Made by a program: the position numbers and the translations under genes
Notes under the pieces: generated by a model
The model's database searches: none
Seen by the model: only the letters and a program-made list of their open reading frames with translations
What the model was told of the DNA's origin: nothing
Assembly: GCA_964036195.1 (NCBI GenBank)
Contig: OZ038454.1
Coordinates: forward strand, 2,046,001 to 2,110,000
From: Sphaerolaimus hirsutus
Taxonomy: Eukaryota > Nematoda > Chromadorea > Monhysterida > Sphaerolaimidae
Direction of reading: 5' to 3'
Length of the DNA stretch: 64,000 nt
Shown: one piece after another, positions 36,121-46,631 of the stretch
Position numbering within the stretch: the first letter of the stretch is position 1
Layout of the letters: every line of letters begins with the position of its first letter

Positions 36121-36435
36121 AAACACCTTCCCGGACAAGTTCACCACCCATTTTTTTATTTCACTTCGAATGCAATATCTCAGTCCATGGGGGTGTTCTA
36201 AGGCTGAAACTTTGTATATATAAAGTTGTAAGACCCCCTTACTAACCAACAATGGGGGGAGGTGCGGCGACCCACCCTGTAGTGAGTCGCCGCACATCCC
36301 CCATTGTTGGGGAGTAGAGGGGTCTTACAACTTTATATATACAAAGTTTCAGCTTTATAACACCCCCATGGACGGAGATATTGCATTCGAAGTGAAATAA
36401 AAAAATGTGTGGTGAACTTGTCCGGGAAGGTGTTT
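36121..36435. mobile_element. Fold-back element (AAACACCTTCCCGG family), short form
   Basis: An almost perfect 315-bp palindrome: the left arm has AAACACCTTCCCGGACAAGT and AACTTTGTATATATAAAGTT, mirrored on the right. The termini match the longer element at 28920-30872. Confidence 0.9.
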
Positions 36436-36439
36436 AATT

Positions 36440-36600
36440 GCTTCATAAAGTCATCCCCACATAATTCTGATCATTCGAGGTGCTCAACCATCAAAATCGG
36501 TCGAGAATTCATGGAAATTTCACTTCCAAAGGTGTGGCCTGTAAGAGTGGTGCACATTGGTGCTAGCACTGGCAACCAACCAATGTCACAGGGTGCCAGT
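36440..36600. mobile_element. Fragment of a GGCACC-type hAT-like element, left of a nested insertion
   Basis: Contains ATTCTGATCATTCGAGGTGC and GAGAATTCATGGAA, segments also seen inside elements near 18.2 and 22.5 kb, and GGTGCTAGCACTGGC near its end. It continues after the nested element at 37811. Left terminus not found. Confidence 0.6.
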
Positions 36601-37810
36601 TAGGGCTCGAACTTGACTCGACTTGACTCGAGACTCGACGGTAAAATGAGGTACCGACTCGACTCGCCTGACGCGACCGGAAAATATGGCCCTGACTCGA
36701 GACTTGAGGTTTTTGCCCGACTCGACTCAAAATTTTGACAAAATTCGAGTCGGGGTTCCCATTGAAAAATGTCCAAAAATTTCAATTTTGATATAAATTT
36801 TTTGACATTCTTTTCAAAAATTTTGCGCACAAGGGCCCAATTTTATGCATGATACCATATTTCCTTGAAATACCCCCTCGAGTTGACCCCCCCTGAAATA
36901 CCCCTGTGTTGTTTTGAGCTGAGGAAAAAAATTACCCCCCCTCAAAATACCCGTCTGGAATACCATCATCAGGTACATCATGTATGCAATATACATGATG
37001 TATTAATAGGGGCCAATTTGCCCCCAGCTACACATATATCATCCATTTAGTCATGTTTTTTTACCATTTAGGGTATGTAAAAGACCATTCTTTACTACAA
37101 TCTTTACAAAAATGTCTGGCGAAATAATAAACCCCGCTTGAAATACCCCCCTCAAAATTTCCACTCTGAAAAAATAAACCCCCTGGGGGTATTTTCACCA
37201 TTACAAGGGGCAAACAAACACTCCCATTTCAAAATACTAGAAAAATCCCTGGTTGTAGCTGATCACTTTCATATGATAAGTACCCCCGTCGTTTGTGAAT
37301 ATAAAAATACTTGTTTCTGACAAAGGAAGTTGCTTTCCAATCGTTGCCTAACATTGGCCTTAAATGTAATTTACCAGATGGTTTGTGGATGGCATTTTTC
37401 AATTGTTTTTCTAAAAAGACTTTGTTTTTTATTACAAAAACCAGATCATTAAAAGATGTTGTATTTCCATCACTAGACTGATTTTATTGTTGCAACTTTA
37501 TTTGTGGCAACATCAAGAAATTGAACGTGTAAATTAGATTTTAACTTTATATTGTGATTGAAATGAACTGTTGGCATTTAGACTTCATTAAGTGTGTGTG
37601 AGAACATCGGTAGAGAAACCAGTATCTGAAATTTCTGCCAAGTATCATGCCAAAAAGTAACGCATCCGACTTGACTCTAGACTCGAGATTTTTGCCTGAC
37701 TCGACTCGAATTTTCACTGACTCGCCTGACTCGACTCACCGACTCGACCGGAAAAATTTTGGGGTTGCGACTCGAACTCGAGTTTGAAAAAAATCGAGTT
37801 TCGAGCCCTA
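36601..37810. mobile_element. hAT-like non-autonomous element B (GACTCGA arrays)
   Basis: TAGGGCTCGAA and TTCGAGCCCTA termini with a perfect 8-bp duplication GTGCCAGT (36593-36600, 37811-37818). Both ends carry direct GACTCGACTCG arrays including a common GAGRYTTTTTGCCYGACTCG-like block. The interior includes a CCTCGAAATACC-type fragment (36850-37190). 1,210 bp, no gene. It sits inside another hAT-like element. Confidence 0.9.
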
Positions 37811-37936
37811 GTGCCAGTGCTATATTTTTCAAACTGGCACCGGTTCTGGTGCCGTGTCAATTTTTTTTTGCCGGTGCCCAAGGTGCAGTGCGGTTGCGGT
37901 GCGGTGCTATTGTTTCCGGTGCATTTTCCATCACTA
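37811..37936. mobile_element. Right end of the interrupted GGCACC-type element
   Basis: GCACCGG / GGTGCGGTGC motifs end at TTTTCCATCACTA, the terminus of element A. Together with 36440-36600 it forms one older element split by element B. Confidence 0.75.
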
Positions 37937-38642
37937 TTCCGTCTTTAACTGCATTGCATACATTTTCAGTTTCACACATTGAGAATTATAGCATTTCAAT
38001 ACTGCCGCAATATTTGGTATTTTATTGAACAAGTTTTTAAATATGGAAATGTCTGCCTGTAATTTTCGGTGCCGTTGCAGAAGCCGTTGCAGTGACAAGC
38101 AGAATTCTTTGACAAAGCAAATAGAACAAAACATGGCAAAACACCCTGTCATTAGCAAAAGGATTAATCTGAGTTTGGCCATGAACTATAGTGAACTTAT
38201 GATAATCTTAATTAAGGCAGTATGGGATCACATTGTGTTGTGACACTCTCTCAAACATTGTGTACAACAAAACTGATTAAATGCACGAATATAAAACCCA
38301 AAAACATTATTTTTCATCACATTACGTTTATTTGACAATGGTGCACATTGTTTCATGTGGCTTTATTCATTAAAACATGGTAGCATTCTTTGCACAGCAC
38401 TTTGTACAGTCAGATCCAACCCACCATAAACCCTTCTATAAGCCCCCCTTTAATAATTCCCCCCCCCCCTTGAATAACCCATCCCCTTTGAGTAACAACC
38501 CGCTTTATTCAAATCCTTGTCCCCATATCTGATGGGTGGGATGGGAATGATGTTACATGTATTAGAATAAAACATTTTGGTAATCACAGTTTTTGCTTTT
38601 TTGCATAGTTCTTATAAAATCTGAATTTGTTCTAAGTATATG
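37937..38642. other. Spacer, no supported gene
   Basis: Only short chance frames; a run of CCCCTTTAATAATTCCCC-like sequence at 38440-38500 is a decayed piece of the AAATCCTCGAATAAG family. Confidence 0.5.
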
Positions 38643-38928
38643 TACCGTATTTCCTCGAATTACCCCCCGGTTTTTTTTTCGTTCAGAGTCGAAATTTTGA
38701 AGGGGGAGTAAACGAGGGGGGGTTATTATTTCGGCAGAAAGTTTTGAAATCCCAGTACTAAATTGTTGTTTGAACACAGGCATTATTTTTAGCGTGTTCT
38801 ACATTGCCCGGCTCACGAACTGCAGCTTTTGTCATTTACACTTTATTTGGGGGTGGGAGGGGGTATTTCGAGGGGGTAATTAATTCATAGTGGTTATTTT
38901 GAGGGGGTATTTCGAGGAAATACGGTAT
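38643..38928. mobile_element. Small TIR element (CCTCGAAATACC family), copy 3
   Basis: TACCGTATTTCCTCGAATTA at the left and TATTTCGAGGAAATACGGTA at the right, 286 bp, with GGGGGTATTTCGAGG motifs internally. Confidence 0.8.
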
Positions 38929-39539
38929 GTATTTACAAAGTACTCGAGTTTACAAAGTACAATGATACAGTAAATTCTCAAATTTTGCTAAAAATTCTGA
39001 AATAAATATTATTCCCCTGGGGAGGTTTTCAAGACATTATGGTACCTACATACCATCTTTTAATGCATTAGTGTGTTTTTGACTAACAACATGCAAACAA
39101 TATTCAATCTTTAAACCCTTAATCTGGTTCAATCCTTAAACCTAATTAACATGGTAAGTCACAAAAGTGAATCAAGAAGAATATCAAAACATCTAAATAC
39201 ATGTAAAAAATCACAGATAGATAGAAGATACCTATATACTTTTTCATGCACTCACTGAACTGTTCCAAATTGAAAACAAATTAAATTACAATCTTCTAAA
39301 TATTAAAACAATTGCAAACTGAAAATGGGCCAACACCAAAGCGACATTCAGTGCTGCGTGGCGCCCCAAACAAATAGTATGAGTGTAGAATTGACCGATG
39401 CGCAGAAAAATTATGGCGCAGTGGCCAAAAATACCAGGTATTTATGACTAGAGCTCCAGAATGGTATAGTAACAGTCCGTCAACCATCCACATTTGAAAT
39501 CTACAAAAAAATCCGAACACATTTGGTAATGTCTGGTGG

Positions 39540-39935
39540 CAATCCCAAGCCCTGTAAAGTGTAAAGTAAAGTGTCAAATGTAAAGTCAAATGCAAAGTAA
39601 AGTGTCAAATGTAAAGTCAAATGCAAAGTCAAGTGTCAAATGTAATGTAAAGTGTCAAATCTAAATCAAATGCAAAGTAAAGTGTCAATTGTGTATCCAA
39701 ATCTTATTATTTCGTATCCAAATCTTATGCTTTTGTATCCAAATAATATTTTTCGACTTAAGATTTGGATACAAAAACATAAGATTTGGATACAAAACAT
39801 CAAATTTGGATATACAATTGACACTTTACTTTACATTTGACACTTTACATTACAATTGACATTTGACTTTGCATTTTAGTTTACATTTGACATTGCATAT
39901 GAGTTTCCATTTGACACTTTCCAGGGCTTGGGACT
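39540..39935. repeat. Long palindrome of AAAGTGTCAAATG and TATCCAAATCTTAT units
   Basis: Outer AATCCCAAGCCCTG faces CAGGGCTTGGGA; inside, AAGTGTCAAATGTAAAGT units and then GTATCCAAATCTTA units are each mirrored about a centre near 39755. A large hairpin, no gene. GTATCCAAATCTTA units recur at 42050-42170. Confidence 0.85.
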
Positions 39936-40192
39936 GCCCCCTAGATGAAATTACATATGAATTTCGGATTTGAATTGAAAATTCTGCATGAACGTTGCCG
40001 GTCGACGTGCGATCACTTGTAAAATAAAAACTCAGTGGCTTGGGACAGTGATGGAAACACTTGTTTTACAACCCAATTGTTTTAAAAACCAGACCCTCAC
40101 ACAGCAGCATGAATTGCTGCCGAGGGGTCCCCTGGGGTCATAGGCGGCGTAAGTGCTTGTGCGCTTGTGAATGTCACAAGCGGAATTTTTGC

Positions 40193-40798
40193 AAAGTTGT
40201 TAAAAGGTACGTATGTTTACTCGAAAAATACGTGTACGCGAGTACGCGGTAAATACATTTACATATACTTTTAGAAAAAGTACCGTACGCACTCGTACGC
40301 GTACATTTTCAGAGCATACGCGTACGGAAAATGTATTTCAGAAATTTTAATGTGGGACATTTACTTAATGCTTTAAACAAAATACTTGAGCTTTAAACAA
40401 AATGTACCATAATTTGATGAATAAACTCAAGTAATATGGTCTGTTGTTTGTTCCACGTTAAAATTATCTCATATTACCAACGTTATTTTTATTGTGACAG
40501 AAATATCACCAATTTTTCATTCATTATTCAGTTGGCATTTGGTAGATTTCCATGCAAAGGGTGTTGTTGATAAACTATATTTATAGTCATCATATTTATC
40601 TATCATTTTCTTACAGAAAAACATATGTTGTGCTGTACACGTATGAAAACGTACCCAATTTTTCATATTCTATGAACAAAAGTACTCGTTTCTATACTCA
40701 CAAAAAGAGTACCCACATTTACGCGTAAGTACGAGTAAAATAAATGTATTTTACGTTTTCTATACTTTGTGGTGAGTAGAAAAAAACAACTTTATGTT
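40193..40798. mobile_element. Possible hAT-like element G (GTACGCGTAC arrays)
   Basis: AAAGTTGTT on the left and AACAACTTT on the right enclose direct arrays of GTACGCG / GAGTACG motifs. The flanking octamers ATTTTTGC and ATGTTTAC agree at 6 of 8 positions, so the borders are only tentative. Confidence 0.45.
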
Positions 40799-40879
40799 TA
40801 CATATACTTTTAAAAAAGTTCAGTAATTCTAACAACTGTGAATTTTTGGTGTCACAAGCAGAAATTTCACTGTCACATT

Positions 40880-41036
40880 GGCCCCACACACGATAGTTGA
40901 CATCGACACCAAATGTCAACTGGTTCCATACCCTATTCAAAGCTTGCGTTTGAATGTCATCCGTCGACTCGTCAGCAATCTTTGAATCGGGATCCGCACC
41001 AGTTGACATTTGGTGTTGGTGTCAACTAGCGTATGG
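40880..41036. mobile_element. Harbinger-related MITE, copy 1
   Basis: GGCCCCACACACGATAGTTG at the left end, GTGTCAACTAGCGTATGG at the right, with an internal ACCAAATGTCAACTGGTTC / ACCAGTTGACATTTGGTG inverted pair. The outer end matches the giant element's terminus. Confidence 0.75.
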
Positions 41037-41189
41037 ACAAAGATTGTGACATTCACACGCATGTATTTTACAAATGAGAGAGAATGCTCAAAATTAGCTC
41101 AAAAGCGTTGAAATTTGCTCCATTTCACTGACATAATCACTGTTTTCATCTATATACGTGGTTATATACCTATTTTTGGCCAATTTTAC

Positions 41190-41602
41190 TTACCTTAAAT
41201 CCTCGAATAAGGCCCAAGGGGAGTTATTTTTTCGTCAGGTGTTTTGGAGGGGGACTTATTCAAGGGAAGGGGGGAGTTATTCAAGGGGGGAGTTATTTTT
41301 TTCCTCAGAAAACTTGGACTCGAATCATTGCAAATACGCCCTGTCAGTTCATATCATATTACTCAGTTTTTAAACCGTACACAGCAACAAAAAGATGTGT
41401 AAAAGCTGCATTCACATCATGTATTTATCTGATGTCGCTGCCGTTGGCTAATATTTTTATGTATTTTGTATTGTATCCTTTTCATACACATGGGGAGTTA
41501 TTCAGGAGGGGGGGAGTCATTTTTTCCTCACCTCGCCAACAGGGGGAGTTATTCAAGGGGGGGTGTTATTTGAGGGGGGTCTTATTCAAGGATTTGTGGT
41601 AT
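41190..41602. mobile_element. Small TIR element (AAATCCTCGAATAAG family), copy 2
   Basis: TTAAATCCTCGAATAAGGCC and GGTCTTATTCAAGGATTTG ends, internal GGGGGAGTTATTC runs. Paralogue of 31637-32057. Confidence 0.75.
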
Positions 41603-41733
41603 ATTCATAGTGATTTTGAAATTTTTGGCTTTCTGCCAAATTCACATAAGGCTGTGATAAAAAGGTGTCACAAGGTGAAATTTTGGCTAATGTGAATGTC
41701 ACAAGCACAAATTGTGACCTTGCGCTGCCTATG

Positions 41734-42380
41734 CCTGGCCCCAGATTTAATTGGGCAGACAGATTTCTGCCCTCCGCGCCTGTCACCTGACACGCCCGTC
41801 ATGCACACCAGGCAAAATTTTGTAAAACGAGATTCAATTGCACCCTGCATGCCAGGCGCCTGACACGCCCGACGCGCCTGCCAGACACGCCCTCACGAGT
41901 GCCTGACTTGCCTGAAAATTGCAAAATGAGATTAAATTGTGAGGGCATGCCTGGCAAAATTTAACAGAACATGAAAAGTGTGCCCTGCATCCTCAGAGGT
42001 GCAGGGCAGGTAACTTTTCATGTTTTCAGTTTGACTTTTTCCATAGTGTATCCAAATATTTTTTTTTTGTATCCAAATCTTATTTTTCATGTATCCAGAT
42101 CTTAAGTTTTTTGCTTTCCAAATCTTATGTTTTGTATCAAAAACTTATGTTTGTGTATCCAAATCTTATGTTCATGCCTGTCCTGCTAGGCACCTGACAG
42201 CTGCCGCCCAGCAGGCAATTTAATCTCACTCTGCCTGGCGGTCGGGCGGTGGCTGTCAGGCGCCTGGCATGACAGGCAGGCGGCGCGGGCATGCCTGCCC
42301 AATCAAATCTCGAAATGCTAGACACGCCCGTCATGTCCTCCCTGTCAAGGATAATCTGCCCAATTAAATCTGGGGCCAGG
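41734..42380. mobile_element. TIR element with CCTGGCCCCAGATTTAATTG ends
   Basis: Near-perfect 26-base inverted ends around GCCTGACACGCC-type repeats and GTATCCAAATCTTA units. No target duplication was recognised, so the class is open. Confidence 0.7.
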
Positions 42381-43386
42381 GGTGCATGTAGGCAGGTACC
42401 CCCTGCATACACCCATCCCTCAGTTATAAACTGCCCCCTTGCATTTGGGCCAAATTATAGACATGGAAATATTTCTTTTTGTATACACCATCTAGGGATG
42501 GCCAAAAAAAGTTTTTTCTACCACAGGGTTTTTTTATATAAAAAACCCATGTTTTTTTCAAAAAAATAAAACCGTTTTTTTTCAAAAGCTCCCAGATATG
42601 GCTGATATTCCCCATGAGTCCCAGATATTCCCCATGAGTCAATATATACAGGTAAATCAAACAGGTTGACAGTACTTTGTGATGTTATATATAGCCATAG
42701 ATAAGGGATCACATTATAAGTGGTGCTTTCTGTCAAAAATATCTGTTTTATGCTGACTTATTATGTAAACAGTGGACACGTCAGGACCGGCACCTACTTT
42801 CTGAGTTGGTGCCAGATGCCATATCTTCAGCTATAGTGGGGGGATTTTTTAGAAATTTTGAGTTTACATACTCAACATCCCCCCACTACTTTATACGGGA
42901 TGGGGGAGGTCGGTGACCCACCTGAGTGTGAATATTCTTTTTGAAAGAATGGCTGTCCAACTCCAAGCGAGTGTTTTTTTCAATATAACGGGCTGCCACA
43001 CTAAAACTGTTGTGGGGAATTGAAATTTTGAGGGGGTGTACACAACACCACCCCACTACTGTTCATGGAAGGGGAACCCCCTGGTGACCCCCCTGAGAGA
43101 GGACCACGAGAAAATAAACAGATATTTTTTAAAATTCACTGGACAGCAAAAAAAAATTACATAAGAAAATCCCTTAGAGGACAATGTATACCACTGTAAA
43201 AAGAGTGCATTAAAAACAAATTTAATAACCAAAATTTAATCTGGTACTGGTGTATCTTCGACACCCATACACACGATCCAGATTAAAATTTCGATTTAAG
43301 TCAAATTTCAGTCAATTTAAGTCAAATACACACTTTTAAAGCTGGTGAATGTGTGAATAAACGTCACTGTGCATCCACACATTCAG
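42381..43386. other. Intron or spacer upstream of the globin exon, no gene
   Basis: Contains a local duplication CCCAGATATTCCCCATGAGTC near 42600 and two stretches with CCCCACTACT and GGTGACCC that resemble each other (42840-42930, 43050-43100). No coding signal. Confidence 0.5.
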
Positions 43387-43702
43387 GCAGCCTATAACAG
43401 AGAGGCAAGCCCAAACAATACTGCACTCCTGGAACAGGGCCACATGCCTGATCCAGCCGGCGGACAGGGGCGTGGCCGTGCGCATCTTCGTGCACATGGT
43501 CAAGCTGGCACCCGAGATCAAGGCGGTGTTCGGCTACAAGAACCACAGCACCAGCCACATGCTCCAAGACGAGTCCTTCTGTGAGAAAATGGTCACCTTC
43601 CAGAAATCGCTCGACCGCATACTCAATCAGTTGACAGATACTGAAAGGCTTGTGTCTCACCTCAGGCAACTTGGCAAGATACACCTGCAATATCAAAAAA
43701 AA
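43387..43702 (+). CDS. Globin gene exon, helices A to F
   Basis: After an ATTCAG acceptor the frame reads ITERQAQTILHSWNRA (helix A), GVAVRIFVHMVKLAPEIKAV (B-C), ESFCEKMVTFQKSLDRIL (E) and LVSHLRQLGKIHLQYQKK (F), then a GTGAGG donor. LGKIH holds the proximal heme-binding His (F8). The residue 32 positions before it, where most globins have the distal His (E7), is Lys. A globin of the neuroglobin/globin-X kind, binding heme and perhaps oxygen, is likely. No intron falls at the classic B12.2 site. The exon start could also be 43391 after GCAG. Confidence 0.85.
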
Positions 43703-44533
43703 GTGAGGGGGTTTTGCAATTGGGGTGTCTACTTCTAGAATTTGATAAATCCAGAAATGACAAAGTTGAGTTTAGCTCAAAAAGTCATCTAGCATGTGTT
43801 GTTGCATGTTCAAACATTTTGGTGATTTCATGAAAAAATGGACAAGAAGTTGATAAATCCACACTTGGAGCAATTTTTGGTGTTTCCACAGATTTTGCAA
43901 AATTTCAGAACATTCAAGAAACATCTGAATGATAAGTGTTTATTGTGTTTTCTATCTTCTCCAGTGTGATTAAAAAACATATACCGTATTTCCTCGAAAT
44001 ACCCCCCGGGGGGTGATTGTTTCATAGTGGTCCCGAGAGGGGGGGGGGGGGGGTATTTCGAGGAAATACGGTATCCATGAATAAGTTCTCCCCCTTGAAT
44101 TATTCCTACCAATTGGCCAAGTTAAAAGAAAACTGCCCATTATTTGTTGGGTAGAAAACAGTTCCAATGCACCAAAAAAAAACTTTATGTATGTATTAAG
44201 TAAATCTTCATTATCTTGAAGCTCAAGTTCCCTAACATTGATTTCATTGCTCAAATTATGGAATTTGTATTCCTGCAAACGAATTATGTAACCAATTTAA
44301 CCCTATTTGTGCAGTGAATTAATCATGCATTTTACTGAAAATTCTGATGAAACAACAACTCCTCCCTTGAATACCCCACTGAGGAACTCCCCAGTAAAAC
44401 CAAAACAAAATAATAACACCCCATTTGAGAATACCTTTAAGGTATCTTTGAGATAATATTTGACCTAGTATACAAAATTACAAAATATAGACTACTTCCT
44501 CTCAAAATCACCAAAACAATTCAATGCAAACAG
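43703..44533 (+). other. Globin intron holding a small hairpin element
   Basis: Between two GT-AG-bounded globin exons of compatible phase. Apart from the hairpin at 43982-44073 and a stretch of ACTCCTCCCTTGAATACCCC-like sequence near 44360, nothing is recognised. Confidence 0.7.
43982..44073. mobile_element. Minimal CCTCGAAATACC-family hairpin
   Basis: TACCGTATTTCCTCGAAATA and TATTTCGAGGAAATACGGTA separated by about 50 bases: the smallest complete copy in the window, in the globin intron. Confidence 0.85.
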
Positions 44534-44738
44534 GGATTCAATGCAAATATGTGGAATGTGTTTGCTGAGGCAATGATAGAAACTGTGTGCTATTGGGAAG
44601 GCATTAGCCGGAAATCTGGGCGGAAAAAGGAGGTAATCAAAATCTGGCACTGCGCAGTCACTTTCATAGTGATGCACATGTCCATTGGTTTCTATGATGC
44701 CAAGCAAGATGCAAGGAGCCCCAGAACTCGCAGAACTG
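44534..44738 (+). CDS. Globin gene exon, helices G and H
   Basis: After an AACAG acceptor the frame continues in phase 0: MWNVFAEAMIETVCYWEG (helix G), EVIKIWHCAVTFIVMHMSIG (helix H), then a basic tail ARSPRTRRT to a GTGAGT donor (44739). Order and spacing fit the C-terminal half of a single globin domain, so with 43387-43702 the fold is complete. A final exon must lie further on; I could not identify it before the Penelope-like element. The preceding intron falls six residues after the proximal His, upstream of the usual G7.0 position. Confidence 0.85.
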
Positions 44739-44912
44739 GTGAGTCACGGAAAACAATATTTTTTATTGAAAATCGTTTTCAAGATCAAACATTTCATTTG
44801 TTATTCTATTCATGCTGCTTGGGGATGCCGGCGCGATGTCGCTGGCACAGTCGCGCAGCAAGTCTTTCAGATGAAAAATGTGTGAAAAAAATTATTGTTT
44901 TTACATTCCTCC

Positions 44913-45078
44913 AATGGTCCCACACACGCTAGTTGACATCTACACCAAATGTCAACTGGTTCTGTTCCCAATTCAAAGCTTGCGTTTGAATGTCGTTCGT
45001 CTGCTAGTCAGCAAGTTTTGATTTGGTATCGGCACCAGTTGACATTTGGTGTCCATGTCAACTAGCGTGTGTGAGCCC
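44913..45078. mobile_element. Harbinger-related MITE, copy 2
   Basis: GGTCCCACACACGCTAGTTG and CAACTAGCGTGTGTGAGCCC ends, flanked by AAT on both sides (a possible 3-bp duplication). About 75% similar by eye to copy 1 at 40880. Confidence 0.8.
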
Positions 45079-45237
45079 AATAGAACCGCAGATAAAAAAA
45101 GTTGACAAAAATATTGAATGGCGCTCTTTTATTAGAAGAATTTTCACTTTCTATATTTGTTATAAATGTTTTTTTTATAATCATGGATTTGTCAAACTTT
45201 GCAGTCACCCAGGAATTTACTCTGGTTTAGTCCAGTT

Positions 45238-45410
45238 ATACCACGCTTAACCTGCCAAAAAATTTTCAGCGTGGTATGACAAAAGTGTGCCACATGATAT
45301 GCGCCAAATTATGCATGTTAATGAACTCGAGTACCGCGCATTGTGACCCCTGTTGCGCACACCCCGCATAACCTGTAATGTGTCGCATTAGCGTAACTCA
45401 ATGTAAACAA
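45238..45410 (+). repeat. Dispersed repeat, copy 2, broken by the Penelope-like element
   Basis: Begins with hairpin ATACCACGCT / AGCGTGGTAT and matches window positions 1-152 with a small deletion (GATTTGACCCC versus GACCCC). It stops at ATGTAAACAA, where the paralogue continues AATTGCGC, giving the 5' insertion point of the next element. Confidence 0.85.
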
Positions 45411-45435
45411 TGTAAACCGGGGATTGTACATTATT

Positions 45436-45853
45436 CAAAATACCCGGCCGCCAAAAAATAGGCGCCGGACTCACACATACACATTATCCCGATACAAAAT
45501 CAGATTAACCCCCACAACCGGTATATCTAATAAAACCATCTACAAAAATCCAACCTATCCCCACGCTCAACGTAATAATATCGAGCATAAAGCCCATGAT
45601 GCAACTAACGCAACACCACGCAAAAAACGAAACACACCTCACGCGACGATAATCGCACGCAAATGCCCCGATCGCCAAGCCGGATCTATCCAATCCGCGA
45701 GATGAAAGAGATGCCGCCATCTGTTGTGCTGCAATGAAATACAAAAAACGATTAAACACCACCGTGGCTAAATATAAAAGAGCACCGGTTACAACAAAAA
45801 TTCACATTCGACTCGACTTCACCGAACGACCCCAGAAACTTAGCTCGTTAGCC
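45436..45853 (+). other. 5' region of the Penelope-like element
   Basis: No gene. Presumed pseudo-LTR or leader with an imperfect CCGGCCGCC..GGCGCCGG palindrome near 45442-45467. I found no hammerhead CTGATGA core, in line with what is reported for Naiad elements. Confidence 0.5.
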
Positions 45854-45982
45854 ATGGCTCCGCTGCAGCGTCACAACTCGTTGGCACGCTTCCCGAAAAA
45901 GACGGCTCGTACGGCGCCACCGGAGGCCGACGGCGATACGCCGGCGCCCAAAAAGCAGCGTCGCTATGCGACGGGTGTTGAG
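45854..45982 (+). CDS. Possible first exon of an upstream ORF in the Penelope-like element
   Basis: Starts MAPLQRHNSLARFPKKTART, has a basic APKKQRRY stretch like a nuclear localisation signal, and ends GVE at a GTAATT donor after 43 codons. A possible continuation (VLAIPTTFTFYHTYGDFWPG) begins at 46165 after CGAG. The gene is then broken by the BEL insertion. The link to the frame at 59098-59728 is inferred. No family recognised. Confidence 0.4.
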
Positions 45983-46631
45983 GTAATTTTAGTAGGGTCT
46001 GTGTATAAAAGAGAATTGTGCCCAATGTGCTATAGCTTTACAAAAAAATACACTCCACAGTCAACACGCAAAATCTGCACTTTTTTCCTTTTTTGGAAAA
46101 ATATCAACTTTTGGATACGTGATTCAGTTAAGTTTAAGCTGGTAAACGCTTAAACCGGCGCGAGGTGCTGGCCATACCGACCACTTTTACGTTCTACCAC
46201 ACATACGGGGACTTCTGGCCAGGCGATAAAAGCTCGCCAACCAGCAAAATTGGTTCTATTATTACAAAATACTTAAAATATTCTCGCTGTCAATGTACAG
46301 CCGCTTGTGCATCCGCGGCGCTGTATATACAGTGAAAATTCCTCCCGATACATGACTGATAAAAAACCTCTGAAAAAAATCCTGTGACAGTGACATACAG
46401 CGACTGTAGGTCACCTCACAGGTCTGTTCACATGCTGATGTTCGCCAGTCGGGTTCATCAGTGATGAGAGCAAAAATGGTAAATACTGTACGGGTTTCTT
46501 ACGCACACCGAGAATTGGTCCCTGCGACTACTGAGAAACCCCGTAAGCTTATGCAACATTCTCCTCCTTTAAAGCTTATCATAAAACACCCACAAATCAC
46601 CCCTACCCCACCACTCACAGCTGGAAGCACC
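45983..46631 (+). other. Penelope-like element sequence up to the BEL insertion
   Basis: Holds the possible second exon near 46165 and a further open stretch at 46461-46631 (KPRKLMQHSPPLKLIIKHP) whose splicing cannot be settled. Confidence 0.4.

Noticed and set aside
39540..42170. GTATCCAAATCTTA repeats as a telomeric or protein-coding repeat
   Set aside because: They form palindromes within two unrelated repeat blocks and give no sustained frame or telomere-like unit.
43369..43696. Frames on the other strand or shifted over the globin exon
   Set aside because: The frame with continuous globin helices and both splice sites is the plus-strand one starting at 43388.
46350..46480. Hammerhead ribozyme in the Penelope element
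   Set aside because: CATGCTGATG and CAGTGATGAG resemble the core, but the conserved CTGATGA and GAAA blocks with closing stems are missing.
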